64,000 bases of DNA, from positions 248,001 to 312,000 of the forward strand of contig NZ_JQDZ01000112.1 in assembly GCF_000764205.1 (NCBI RefSeq). The letters run 5' to 3'. The notes beneath the pieces are model-generated. The model saw only the letters and a program-made list of their open reading frames with translations, made no database searches and was not told the DNA's origin. Numbering within the stretch: position 1 is the stretch's first letter; each line of letters starts with the position of its first letter. The DNA comes from Thalassotalea sp. ND16A (GTDB lineage: Bacteria; Pseudomonadota; Gammaproteobacteria; Enterobacterales; Alteromonadaceae). Of this stretch, positions 1 to 8,352 are shown one piece after another. Made by a program: the position numbers and the translations under genes.

Positions 1-80
1 TGCTGTCGGTTCTATTATGTATTAACTGTGTGCTCATATTGCCATTAGACTACAGTTTGGCTTACTGTTCAATTGAGCCA

Positions 81-116
81 GTGGCGATTGTTGGCATTAG
101 CCAAGCAATCGCCAAC
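81..116. terminator. hairpin downstream of serA
   Basis: Inverted repeat: GGCGATTG at 83-90 pairs with CAATCGCC at 106-113, with a short loop. It lies just past the serA stop on the minus strand. There is no clear T-run on the minus-strand side, so it is either a weak terminator or only an mRNA 3' stabilising hairpin. Confidence 0.4.
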
Positions 117-127
117 AAAAGCTGCTT

Positions 128-1357
128 TTAGTGAATTAAACGCGCTCTGATGGTACCGTCAATGGCTTTTAACTCTTTTAACGCAGCTTCTGCATGTTCT
201 GCATCCACATCAATTACCACGTAACCAATTTTATCGTCGGTTTGCAGGTACTGCGCCGCAATGTTGGTATTACGCGCGGCAAACGCCTGGTTAATGTGAG
301 TTAACACACCCGGTTGGTTGTGGTGAATATGGAATAAGCGGCTACGGCCAGTATGCTCTGGTAGTGATACTTCCGGGAAGTTCACTGCAGACAGCGTTGA
401 GCCATTATCAGAATATTTGACAATTTTCCCCGCCACTTCACGACCAATGTTTTCTTGCGCTTCTTTGGTGCTACCACCAATGTGTGGCGTTAAAATGACA
501 TTATCGAACGCACGTAATGGTGAAATAAATTCATCATCGTTTGATTTTGGCTCTACCGGGAATACGTCAATGGCAGCACCGGCAACTTGTTTGCTTTCTA
601 ATGCGCCTGCTAAAGCATCAATATCTACCACGGTACCACGCGAGGCGTTGATGAAAATCGCACCTTGTTTAATTTCTTCAAACTCGGCCACGCCCATCAT
701 GTTTTGCGTTTCTCTGGTTTCAGGTACGTGCAAAGACACGACATCAGAGATGTTTAATAACTCGGTTAGGCTGTTTACCTGGCTGGCGTTACCTAATGGC
801 AGTTTGGTTTCAATGTCATAAAACTTAACTTGCATACCAACGTGTTCTGCCATGATGCCCAGTTGCATACCAATGTGGCCATAACCAATAATACCCAAAA
901 TTTTACCACGTGCTTCCACCGAACCGGTGGCCGATTTGTTCCAAACGCCACGATGTGCCTTCGCACTTTTTTCGGGAATGCCACGCAATAATAATAACAG
1001 TTCACCTAGCACTAACTCGGCCACCGAGCGGGTGTTTGAGAACGGGGCATTAAATACCGGAATACCGCGGATTTGCGCTGCGCCAATATCGACCTGGTTG
1101 GTACCAATACAAAAACAACCGATAGCTGCCAGTTTATTGGCATGAGCTAATACATCTTCAGTTAATTGGCTGCGCGAGCGAATACCGACAAAATGCACGT
1201 TGGCAATTTTCTTTTTCAGATCGTCATCCGACAAAGAGCTTTTCAGATATTCAATGTTGCTATAACCGTTCGATTTTAAAATCTCCAGGGCCGATTGATG
1301 CACGCCTTCAAGTAAAAGGATTTTAATTTTGTCTTTGTGTAGAGATTTTTGTGTCAT
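128..1357 (-). CDS. serA: D-3-phosphoglycerate dehydrogenase
   Basis: First step of serine synthesis: oxidises 3-phosphoglycerate to 3-phosphohydroxypyruvate with NAD in the cytosol. At 409 residues it has the length of the E. coli type. The Rossmann motif GYGHIG is at about 158-163. The catalytic Arg240 (NASRG), Glu269 (PVEP) and His292 (PHIGGS) are all present. The last 70-80 residues form an ACT domain (starting near HNQPGVLTHINQ) that in this family binds serine for feedback inhibition. The gene lies downstream of rpiA on the same strand, with a 338-bp gap that probably holds its own promoter. Serine made here feeds glycine and the gcv genes further along the window. Confidence 0.97.
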   Translation of the reverse strand: MTQKSLHKDKIKILLLEGVHQSALEILKSNGYSNIEYLKSSLSDDDLKKKIANVHFVGIRSRSQLTEDVLAHANKLAAIGCFCIGTNQVDIGAAQIRGIPVFNAPFSNTRSVAELVLGELLLLLRGIPEKSAKAHRGVWNKSATGSVEARGKILGIIGYGHIGMQLGIMAEHVGMQVKFYDIETKLPLGNASQVNSLTELLNISDVVSLHVPETRETQNMMGVAEFEEIKQGAIFINASRGTVVDIDALAGALESKQVAGAAIDVFPVEPKSNDDEFISPLRAFDNVILTPHIGGSTKEAQENIGREVAGKIVKYSDNGSTLSAVNFPEVSLPEHTGRSRLFHIHHNQPGVLTHINQAFAARNTNIAAQYLQTDDKIGYVVIDVDAEHAEAALKELKAIDGTIRARLIH

Positions 1358-1695
1358 GGCTACTTAACTCTGCTTGTGGTTAAATTTACGTTATTCCTGT
1401 AAACAGGACTTAATAATTTTTTGTTTGGATGGCTAGATAGCTATAAACTAACATATAGAGTTAAAACTCGAAAGAACTATTTTTGCCGGTTTCTATTACA
1501 AAAACAAGATAAATAGATGCCATCAGTGGCTAGGTTAATAATAGTCGACTTATTGCTGTTAACCTGACTTTTATTCGGAATTATTCGGCGGGATTGAAAT
1601 TTAATTTTGAATGTCGCGGTGGCTGATTTGAATTTGAATCCCCATTTAAATGTAGATTAGGGGATTCAATTTATGTTTTTACAGAGCCAAGCCTA
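1358..1695. other. serA-rpiA intergenic region
   Basis: A 338-bp AT-rich stretch with no coding signal on either strand. It should hold the minus-strand serA promoter. Its one clear structure is the inverted repeat at 1634-1669, next to the rpiA stop. Confidence 0.6.
1634..1669. terminator. hairpin after rpiA
   Basis: A perfect 10-bp inverted repeat, TTGAATCCCC at 1634-1643 and GGGGATTCAA at 1660-1669, begins 27 bases past the rpiA stop. It lacks a strong T-run on the minus strand, so termination is likely but not certain. Confidence 0.5.
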
Positions 1696-2352
1696 TTACT
1701 TAACGACTTTGCTGCCGTTTGGTGTGCCCAACACTAAAATATCGGCAGCGCGATTGGCAAATAAACCGTTAGTGACGACACCGACAATGGCATTGATTTT
1801 CGTTTCCATTGCTACCGGATTTAATATTTGCATGTTGTACACATCTAAAATCACGTTACCGTTATCGGTGATCACCCCTTCACGATATACCGGGTCGCCA
1901 CCTAGTTTAACCAGTTCACGTGCTACATAGCTGCGCGCCATCGGAATGACTTCAACCGGTAGGGGAAAATTACCCAACACCGGTACTTGTTTTGTTTCAT
2001 CACAAATACAGACAAATTGTTTGGCCACCGCGGCCACAATTTTTTCACGAGTTAGGGCGGCGCCGCCACCTTTGATCATATGCATATGCTCGGTAATTTC
2101 ATCGGCACCATCGACATAAACCGATAGATCGTCTACCGAGTTTAAGTCGAAAACTTCAATGCCATAACCTTTTAAGCGCTCAGTCGATGCTTCTGAACTG
2201 GAAACCGCACCAACAATGGTGTGTTTAATGGTGGCTAAAGCGTCGATAAAATGATTCACCGTAGAGCCGGTGCCAACACCAACTATGCTATCTTGCTCGA
2301 CAAATTCAAGCGCCTTTATTGCCGCTGCTTTTTTCATTTCATCTTGGGTCAT
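1696..2352 (-). CDS. rpiA: ribose-5-phosphate isomerase A
   Basis: Interconverts ribose 5-phosphate and ribulose 5-phosphate in the non-oxidative pentose phosphate pathway. Starting at the ATG of MTQDEMKKA gives 218 residues, matching the usual RpiA length of about 219. An upstream in-frame ATG at 2379 would add nine residues unlike the family, so I did not use it. Family motifs visible are [11 protein letters not shown] near the N-terminus, DGADEI in the middle and [11 protein letters not shown], which carries the catalytic Asp/Lys region. It sits between fau and serA on the same strand, the arrangement seen in many gammaproteobacteria. Confidence 0.96.
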   Translation of the reverse strand: MTQDEMKKAAAIKALEFVEQDSIVGVGTGSTVNHFIDALATIKHTIVGAVSSSEASTERLKGYGIEVFDLNSVDDLSVYVDGADEITEHMHMIKGGGAALTREKIVAAVAKQFVCICDETKQVPVLGNFPLPVEVIPMARSYVARELVKLGGDPVYREGVITDNGNVILDVYNMQILNPVAMETKINAIVGVVTNGLFANRAADILVLGTPNGSKVVK

Positions 2353-2384
2353 GGTATTTTCCGTGAGGTTGTTTTGCACTAAAG

Positions 2385-2408
2385 CACCTGAAAACTCATC
2401 TTCAGGTG
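2385..2408. other. hairpin upstream of rpiA
   Basis: CACCTGAA at 2385-2392 pairs with TTCAGGTG at 2401-2408 around an 8-base loop, in the rpiA leader between fau and rpiA. No T-run follows on the minus strand. It may be a leader structure or a weak fau terminator. Confidence 0.35.
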
Positions 2409-2498
2409 ATTTGCTGAGAGATTAAATTGCGCAGATTATAACCTTGTATCCGGCGAGGTTAAACGATTATTTGCCCTTTTTAGCGCCGAATTTTTTGC

Positions 2499-3086
2499 TT
2501 AATGCGGGGTTAATATCTCTGGGATCGGAATATCCCAGTGCTCGGTCGGCACTTTCTCCACTTGCTGGCATTTATGGGCAACGCCAATAGGGTAGGGTTT
2601 GGCTGCGTGGTCAAGACCATCTTCTGAGACTTTTTGCCAATGGGCCAAGGTTCTGTCATAAAAGCCACCACCCATGCCTAAGCGGTTGCCTTCGTTATCG
2701 AACGCCACCAAAGGCGTAATCAAAACATCTAACTGGCTTAGTGGCAGCACTTTGGTGACATCGAGTTTGGGCTCGGGGATCTGGTACTTATTGTTCACCA
2801 GTTCGCTGTGCTCACTATAGTGCAGAAACAGTAAGTGGCCCTGACAAAATGGATGCAATACCGGTAAATAGACCTGTTTGTTATTACTAAAACACCAGGC
2901 AATAAACTCATTGAGATCAAGTTCGCCGTCGTTGGCTAAATACAGGGCGATAGTGTTGGCGCTTTGCACTTTGTGATGACGGACTAATCGGTCTTTAATG
3001 TGAGTTGCGGCAATGTGCTGCTCGTGCACCGATAACTGCTGGCGGCGGTTGCGAATAATTTTTCTCAGGGTGTTACGTTGGTCCAT
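2499..3086 (-). CDS. fau: 5-formyltetrahydrofolate cyclo-ligase
   Basis: Converts 5-formyl-THF to 5,10-methenyl-THF using ATP and so clears a folate that inhibits glycine-metabolising enzymes. The protein has 195 residues, normal for the YgfA/Fau family. The signature GNRLGMGGGFYDRTL is present near residues 138-152, and the basic N-terminus (RKIIRNRRQQL) is typical. In E. coli fau lies directly downstream of ssrS (6S RNA). Here the two keep the same orientation but are separated by a DUF2891 gene and an IS remnant, so fau probably has its own promoter in the 89-bp gap before 3176. Confidence 0.93.
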   Translation of the reverse strand: MDQRNTLRKIIRNRRQQLSVHEQHIAATHIKDRLVRHHKVQSANTIALYLANDGELDLNEFIAWCFSNNKQVYLPVLHPFCQGHLLFLHYSEHSELVNNKYQIPEPKLDVTKVLPLSQLDVLITPLVAFDNEGNRLGMGGGFYDRTLAHWQKVSEDGLDHAAKPYPIGVAHKCQQVEKVPTEHWDIPIPEILTPH

Positions 3087-3175
3087 TAGACATTTACCCG
3101 TTTTTCAGTCTGTATTCGCTATAATGTGTTAACTTTGCAAAAATTAAAAGAACTATAGTTATATTGAGAGATTAG

Positions 3176-4300
3176 ATGAAACTTTATCAATGCGTAATAA
3201 CCTTGCTTTGTTGTATCAGCATGCAAGCTCTGGCCAAAGACATTAATACTACGAACGTTAGTAACCCTACTGCCGAAAGTGAATTGGCGGTAATCGACCG
3301 GTTTGCCGAATTGGCACTTGCATGTGTGCATAAAGAATATCCCAATATTATTAAGCACATGATGGTAAACCGCGAGCAGGTAAAAACACCCAAACAGTTA
3401 TACCCGGCGTTCTATGGCTGCTTTGACTGGCATTCCTCGGTACATGGCCATTGGTTATTAACCCGCATTGCGCACCAGTATCCGGATAATAAGCATTACC
3501 AAAGCATCATCGCCAGCTTGCAGCAAAGTTTTAGCAAAGCCAATATTGACGGTGAGTTGGCCTATTTTAACCGCGTTGGCACCGGCACCAGCTTTGAGCG
3601 GCCCTATGGTTTAGCCTGGTTTCTACAGCTAATCACCGAGTTACGCCAGTGGCAATCGGATGAGGCGAAAATTTGGTTAACTACGCTGAAACCGCTGGAA
3701 GATAAAATTGTTGCCAATATTAGCGCTTGGTTACCTAAACTGGCGTTTCCCATTCGGGTAGGCGAGCACAGCCAAACCGCCTTCGCTTTTGGTTTGATGC
3801 TAGATTGGAGCAAAACGGCAAACGAGCAACCGATGCAGCAACTACTCAACCGCACCATCATGCGGTTGTATGGCAGTGATGTTAATTGTCCTCTGGCCTA
3901 TGAACCCTCAGGGCAAGACTTTTTATCGCCTTGTATTGCCGAGGCCGATTTAATGCGCCGAGTGATGGACAAAAAGCAATATCGACAATGGTTATCCAAT
4001 TTTTTACCTGACATTCCAACCAACAATGATGGCAGTTGGTTAACCGTGGCTAACGTAGTGGATAAGTCGGATGGCAAACTTGCCCACCTTGATGGCTTAA
4101 ATTTGTCGCGCAGCTGGATGTTAGAGGGCATTGCCGCAGGTATTGGCAAAGACGATAAACGCTACGGCGCGATTATGGCGGCGGCGAACGCCCACAAAAC
4201 TGCCGGCATTAATTCGGTAATACACGATATGCATTATATGGGTAGCCATTGGCTAGGCAGTTTTGCTACTTATCTACAAACCCAGCGCGGTTTGCACTAA
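3176..4300 (+). CDS. DUF2891 family secreted protein
   Basis: A 374-residue protein with an N-terminal signal peptide (MKLYQCVITLLCCISMQALA, likely cut before KD). The remainder matches my memory of the DUF2891 family, with the conserved stretch YGCFDWHSSVHGHWLL near residues 80-95 and an alpha-helical barrel-like composition rich in Trp and His. No biochemical role is established, and the His/Trp pattern only hints at an (alpha/alpha) barrel hydrolase. It is a single gene, divergent from fau across a gap of about 90 bp that must hold both promoters. It interrupts the usual ssrS-fau linkage. Confidence 0.8.
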   Translation: MKLYQCVITLLCCISMQALAKDINTTNVSNPTAESELAVIDRFAELALACVHKEYPNIIKHMMVNREQVKTPKQLYPAFYGCFDWHSSVHGHWLLTRIAHQYPDNKHYQSIIASLQQSFSKANIDGELAYFNRVGTGTSFERPYGLAWFLQLITELRQWQSDEAKIWLTTLKPLEDKIVANISAWLPKLAFPIRVGEHSQTAFAFGLMLDWSKTANEQPMQQLLNRTIMRLYGSDVNCPLAYEPSGQDFLSPCIAEADLMRRVMDKKQYRQWLSNFLPDIPTNNDGSWLTVANVVDKSDGKLAHLDGLNLSRSWMLEGIAAGIGKDDKRYGAIMAAANAHKTAGINSVIHDMHYMGSHWLGSFATYLQTQRGLH

Positions 4301-4500
4301 AACGATAACAATTTGAAAAAATATATTTCGACATGGATGTCATGTATTACGACGACATTTTCAACATGGACGTTGTATATTAGAGCTATGCAGGGAGCAA
4401 TTGCCGGGATGTTGGAGGTAGAGCACTGTTGGGAACAGGTGCCGAGGGGTTCTTGCTAGTTAGCGAATAATTGCCTAAACCTGATCATGAGGTGGTGATT
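4301..4500. other. left flank of IS607-type remnant
   Basis: A 200-bp non-coding stretch between DUF2891 and the transposon remnant. It contains an imperfect direct repeat, ACATGGATGTCATGTATTA at about 4331-4349 and ACATGGACGTTGTATATTA at about 4364-4382. This may be the left subterminal region of the element, which I infer from position only. Confidence 0.35.
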
Positions 4501-4612
4501 ATGAAAACTTTAGTCTTCGATTTAGTGAGTATAGGCGAGGCCGCAAAGCATTATGGTGTTTCAGTCGAAACTATGAGGTGCTGGGATCGTAATAGCAAAC
4601 TGAATTCGTTCG
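4501..4612 (+). pseudogene. IS607 TnpA N-terminal fragment
   Basis: The ATG at 4501 opens a frame with the MerR-like DNA-binding start of IS607 serine recombinases (VSIGEAAKHYGVSVETMRCW). After about 37 codons (SKLNSF) the similarity stops. The DNA continues as TnpB in another frame from about 4612, so the whole catalytic serine-recombinase domain is deleted. The preceding AGGTGGTG at 4490-4497 would be a good ribosome binding site, which suggests this was the true start of tnpA. Confidence 0.7.
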
Positions 4613-5677
4613 CATCAAAAATTGGGGATTGGCCAAGTGGCACGAGCAATATCAGGAATTTGTCGAGGGCAAACGAGAGAAAAAGCCCTCTGGCTTAGCC
4701 CTCAAGAAAGCGCTTAATGCGATTAAGCGGCAAGAGTTTCCTTGGATGTATGAGGTAAGCAAGTATGCCTCAGCGCAACCATTCATCTTCTTAAATCGTG
4801 CATGGAATGATTTTTTCAAAAAGAAAAAGATAAACGGCAGAGCTGTGGGTAAGCCTCGTTTCAAAAAGAAAGGCAAATGCTCTGACTCATTTTATGTCGG
4901 TGGCGACCAGGTTAACACTCAAGGTCGTCAGGTAAAAATTCCAAATCTTGGCTGGCTAAAAATGGCCGAGTCAATCAAATATGGTGGTCATATACCCGTT
5001 CCACTTCAAGATGCGGGATTTCAGTGGGAGTTAAAAGCAATTTAGGCAAGGCATTAAATTTATAGAATGGTTGTTCCATTGTTAAATTTAATAACGCGGC
5101 ATAAATTGCTTTTAAACCCATCGAAGAAGTACTTGAGCAATACCACTACGTCGTTGCAGCTATTTGAAAGGGAATAACCATTTCTACATAACTGCGCCTT
5201 GTATTGGCATCGCTCAAGAACTCTGAAACCTGCATCTTGAAGTGGAGCGGGTATATCGACTCCATGACCATCAGCCGACGTGCTGATAAATGGTACGTTT
5301 CTTTCTCAATCGATGTCGAAGTCTCTATGCTTCCAAGTGAAAGCCAAGCCCGTTGCGGTGTAGATTTAGGTATCAACAAGTTGGCCAGACATATTGCTGA
5401 CGTGGGCTGCTATGAAGTCAGGCGACAGCTAGAATATAAGTCTGCATGGTTTCAGCGAACGCTGACGATTGCAAATCGATGGTTTCCATCGAGTAAGCTT
5501 TGCTCAGACTGTGGTTCTAAGAACAGTGATTTGGCACTGTCCCAGCGAACCTACCAATGTGCTTGTGGAAATTCGAAATGTCGCGATTATAACGCCAGCA
5601 TAAATTTAGAAAATTATACGGCTCGTTCAGCCGAAATCTACGCTGCTGGAGATAACGGCTCTGCGCTTGCTACTTAG
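4612..5677 (+). pseudogene. TnpB (IS607/IS1341 type), truncated and MITE-interrupted
   Basis: The first part (to 4992) encodes the TnpB N-terminal region, with NWGLAKWHEQYQEF and EFPWMYEVSKYASAQPFIF. It stops at a MITE (4993-5253), and the frame resumes as DSMTISRRADKWYVSF. RuvC-I is present (GVDLGINKLA), then the protein jumps straight to ARHIADVGCYEVRRQLEYKS. The segment with the second catalytic acidic residue (the E of the usual EDL motif) is missing, about 130 residues by comparison with intact TnpB. The zinc ribbon (CSDCG and CACGNSKC) and the final acidic motif CRDYNASINL remain. Taking out the MITE and one TA restores the reading frame, so the MITE inserted while TnpB was still readable or only recently deleted. 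The product cannot be an active nuclease. Confidence 0.85.
4993..5253. mobile_element. TA-flanked MITE inside tnpB
   Basis: A 261-bp element ending in inverted repeats TACCCGTTCCACTTCAAGAT (left) and ATCTTGAAGTGGAGCGGGTA (right). TA duplications lie at 4991-4992 and 5254-5255. The interior is also strongly palindromic: TTAAAAGCAATTTA near 5031 pairs with TAAATTGCTTTTA near 5103. It has no coding capacity. TA duplication suggests mobilisation by an IS630/Tc1-mariner type transposase, which is not in this window. A shorter relative lies at 48459-48604 and shares the right-hand 130 bases. Confidence 0.85.
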
Positions 5678-5773
5678 CAAATGCAACCAGTATCGTTGAA
5701 TGCAGAAATAACCTAAAGCTTGATGATCAGGTTTGTGTAAGTGTTTTAGAGCGGAGTAAACAAGAAAAGGTGT

Positions 5774-5954
5774 AGCTCTCCAAGATGCCGTTACCAACGT
5801 CAGCCCTTGAACAACCGTGTGTTCAAGGCGGAGATTGCACAGCTGCCGTAGGCTTCCCGATTTACACGGGCTTGCTCAATAGCAACCGATAAACCCCCTT
5901 AGGTAAAACTTATCGGCTCAGGGACATAGTTAATAACCGAACACCCCAGAGAAC
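5774..5954 (-). ncRNA. ssrS: 6S RNA
   Basis: On the minus strand the segment matches the E. coli 6S RNA layout. The 5' end is TTCTCTGGGGTGTTCGG, followed by CCCTGAGCCGATAA, AGCAAGCCCG, GGGAAGCCTACGGCAGC, the double hairpin CCTTGAACACACGG / TTGTTCAAGGGC, and a closing 3' GGCATCTTGGAGAGC. The length of about 181 nt is typical. The RNA mimics an open promoter and sequesters sigma-70 RNA polymerase in stationary phase. A consensus -10 (TATAAT on the minus strand) lies just upstream. In most relatives ssrS is followed directly by fau, but here an IS remnant and DUF2891 intervene. Confidence 0.92.
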
Positions 5955-5960
5955 GCTTTC

Positions 5961-5966
5961 ATTATA
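5961..5966 (-). promoter_or_regulatory. ssrS -10 box
   Basis: A perfect TATAAT read on the minus strand (ATTATA on plus), seven bases before the inferred 6S RNA 5' end. No convincing -35 hexamer is seen at 16-18 bp spacing. Confidence 0.6.
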
Positions 5967-6213
5967 CACTTTCAAAGAGCTTTGGGTGTATAAAGTTGTA
6001 ATAATTTAGTCACAGAACGTCTAAGTGTTTGTTATTAAATCAAAGTGGTTGATTTTATAGCAATTCTACTAAAAGTAATTTACTTACCGCTGAAATTAGG
6101 CTACCAGGCTGAGAAATTCGTAAACTAGGCCTACTATAGAGCTATTTACTGGTTCATATTGGTTGCAAGTGTTACGATTATATAATTATTTTCTGTAATT
6201 AAAGTCGAAACAT
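5967..6213. other. ssrS-ygfB divergent region
   Basis: About 250 bp of AT-rich DNA with no ORF. In relatives zapA often lies here on the ssrS strand. No ZapA-like reading frame can be seen, so zapA is absent from its usual place. The region holds the ygfB and ssrS promoters. Confidence 0.5.
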
Positions 6214-6783
6214 ATGTCAGCACAAAACTCTTTATCTTTTGCCAATGTGCAAGCCGCACTTGGTGGTGAAAATTTTCAGGGCCACGCCTCTGAAATTCAT
6301 GGCTTATTAACCGGCATCATCAGCTCCGGCTTTCCGTTTGAAGACGCAGGCTATTTACCCATCATTAATGATTTTTTTAATAATGGTGAAGGTTTAGGTA
6401 AACCACTCAAAGATTTAATTAAAACCATGTATGGCGAGATCTGGCAAGCCGTGCTCGATGATAATTTTAGTTTTCAATTATTAGTGCCCGACGACGATGA
6501 AGCAATTGTTGAACGCGGTAACGCGCTAGGGTTATGGGTACAAGGCTTTAACTTAGGCTTTGGCTTACAACAAACAAAGAACACCAAACTTTCTGAAGAA
6601 GTTGACGAGATCATTAAAGATTTTGCCGACATTGCCAACTTATCAAATGAACTCGACGAAGACGAAGATACCGAACAGGCTTATTATGAAATTTTAGAAT
6701 ATGTGCGCATTTCAGCATTGTTATGTTTTGCCGAATTGGGCGCTAAGCCCGATTTAACCGAACCGACAAATACTTTGCACTAA
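6214..6783 (+). CDS. ygfB: YgfB/UPF0149 family protein
   Basis: 189 residues, the standard length of the YgfB (UPF0149/YecA-like) family: a small acidic helical cytosolic protein with HGLLTGIISSG, WVQGFNLGFG and an acidic stretch NELDEDEDTEQAYYEILEYV near the C-terminus. The zinc-binding SEC-C tail of YecA is absent, as expected for YgfB. In Pseudomonas a YgfB protein represses ampDh3 by binding AlpA; whether that holds here is unknown. It heads the ygfB-pepP-ubiH-ubiI cluster, a conserved order in gammaproteobacteria, with a 58-bp gap to pepP. Confidence 0.92.
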   Translation: MSAQNSLSFANVQAALGGENFQGHASEIHGLLTGIISSGFPFEDAGYLPIINDFFNNGEGLGKPLKDLIKTMYGEIWQAVLDDNFSFQLLVPDDDEAIVERGNALGLWVQGFNLGFGLQQTKNTKLSEEVDEIIKDFADIANLSNELDEDEDTEQAYYEILEYVRISALLCFAELGAKPDLTEPTNTLH

Positions 6784-6841
6784 TCTTTCTGCACTTTTTA
6801 TGGCATTAGCCTTATTGAATTAACTACTTGAAACGTTAACT

Positions 6842-8191
6842 ATGATACATACCCGAATTGATATGCACGAGTTTGTTGCTCGTCGCGCCGCATTATTGGC
6901 CACCATGCCAGATAACTCAGTGGCACTAATACCCGCCGCCAAAGAAGTCACTCGCTCTCGCGATACCGAATATCTGTTTTGCCAGGACAAAGACTTTTAT
7001 TACTTAAGCGGCTTTCATGAGCCTGATGCGTTATTGGTGTTGGTGAAAAATGATCCGGCCTTAAGCATGACTGAAGCGGCAACCGAAACGGTATTATTTT
7101 GCCGCGATAAAGATCCCGAACAAGAAGTATGGCATGGCCGCAGAGTAGGGGCCGAGCAGGCGGAAATTCAATTTAAAGTAGACCTTGCCTACACCCTGGA
7201 CGAACTAGAACAAATTTTGCCAATGTACATCAACGGCAAACAAACGCTATTGTTTGCCCAGGGGGCACAAGCCGAATTTGATAATTTAGTGTTTGCCTGT
7301 TTAGAAGTGTTACGTGGCGGCGCCAAGCAAGGGCTGTCGGCGCCAAACACCATTGTTGATATTCGTGACAGCATTCATGAAATGCGCCTAATTAAATCGG
7401 ATGCGGAAATTGCGGTAATGCGCGAAGCCAACGTAATTTCTGGCAATGCCCATAAACGCGCCATGGCGTTTGCCGCACAAGGCCAGTTTGAATATCAGGT
7501 AGAAGCCGAAATATTGCATGAGTTTGCCGCAAATGGCGCCCGTGCTGCCGCTTATGGTTCAATTGTTGGTGGTGGTGAAAATGCCACTATTTTGCATTAC
7601 ACCGATAACGATGAAGTCTTGGTGGATGGCGATTTATTGCTGATTGATGCCGGTGCCGAATTATCTGGCTATGCCGCCGATATCACTCGCACGTTCCCGG
7701 TGGATGGTAAATTTAACGAAGCGCAAGCGGCATTGTATAACTTAGTGTTAGAGTCGCAAATTGCCGCCATTGAAACCATTAAACCCGGCAGCAACTTTGC
7801 CATTGCCAACAAAGTAGCCAACGAGGTATTAACCAAAGGTTTGTATGAACTGGGTTTGTTAACCGGTGAACTGGATACCTTAATCAGCGATAAAGCCTGT
7901 AAAAAATACTTTATTCACGGCTTAGGCCATTGGTTAGGCCTAGACGTACACGATGTTGGCGATTATCAAATGGATGAGAATAAAAATCAGCTGCGCAGCT
8001 TTAAAGCCGGCATGGTGATGACCATAGAGCCAGGTTTATACATAGACGCCGAAGCCGATGTTGATGAAAAATGGCAGGGCTTAGGTGTGCGTATCGAAGA
8101 TAATATTTTAGTGACCGAAACCGGTTATGAAAACTTAACCACTACCGCGCCAAAAACCATCGCTGACATAGAAGCGGTGATGGCGAAGTAG
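6842..8191 (+). CDS. pepP: Xaa-Pro aminopeptidase
   Basis: Removes the N-terminal residue preceding proline; a cytosolic di-manganese enzyme of family M24B. The 449 residues give an N-terminal creatinase-like domain (1-175) followed by the pita-bread fold. The metal ligands are visible in LIDAGAELSGYAADITRTF (two Asp), the His in FIHGLGHWLGLDVHD, and the Glu in TIEPGLYI and RIEDNILVT. It sits between ygfB and ubiH, as in E. coli. The 160 bp before ubiH hold no clear terminator, so read-through is likely. Confidence 0.96.
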   Translation: MIHTRIDMHEFVARRAALLATMPDNSVALIPAAKEVTRSRDTEYLFCQDKDFYYLSGFHEPDALLVLVKNDPALSMTEAATETVLFCRDKDPEQEVWHGRRVGAEQAEIQFKVDLAYTLDELEQILPMYINGKQTLLFAQGAQAEFDNLVFACLEVLRGGAKQGLSAPNTIVDIRDSIHEMRLIKSDAEIAVMREANVISGNAHKRAMAFAAQGQFEYQVEAEILHEFAANGARAAAYGSIVGGGENATILHYTDNDEVLVDGDLLLIDAGAELSGYAADITRTFPVDGKFNEAQAALYNLVLESQIAAIETIKPGSNFAIANKVANEVLTKGLYELGLLTGELDTLISDKACKKYFIHGLGHWLGLDVHDVGDYQMDENKNQLRSFKAGMVMTIEPGLYIDAEADVDEKWQGLGVRIEDNILVTETGYENLTTTAPKTIADIEAVMAK

Positions 8192-8352
8192 AAGACAGAA
8201 ACGAGAAACTAGAAACGAAGAGCGTGGATTGCGTACTGTCTTTGCTTATCTTGTGCTTCATCAATATATGCATTTTATTATTGACATACAGTGCTTAAAA
8301 ATAATGATAGTTCCTAGTTTCATAACAACGTTAATCAGTGGCAAACAAAAAT

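Larger units (their letters stand above)
4501..5677 (+). mobile_element. decayed IS607-family element
   Basis: Remnant of an IS with a serine-recombinase TnpA preceding a TnpB-type RNA-guided nuclease gene, the organisation of IS607. All that remains is about 37 codons of the TnpA MerR-like helix-turn-helix, joined directly to a TnpB that has lost its start. TnpB carries a large internal deletion and a 261-bp MITE. The element sits between DUF2891 and the 3' end of ssrS. It cannot transpose by itself. Confidence 0.75.

Noticed and set aside
417-1145. Antisense ORFs over serA (417-821, 927-1145)
   Set aside because: Opposite-strand frames inside a clearly coding gene. Similar shadows over gcvP and czcA were also dropped.
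5678-5773. Functional reRNA/omegaRNA after tnpB
   Set aside because: The position fits, but no scaffold could be recognised and the nuclease is inactive.
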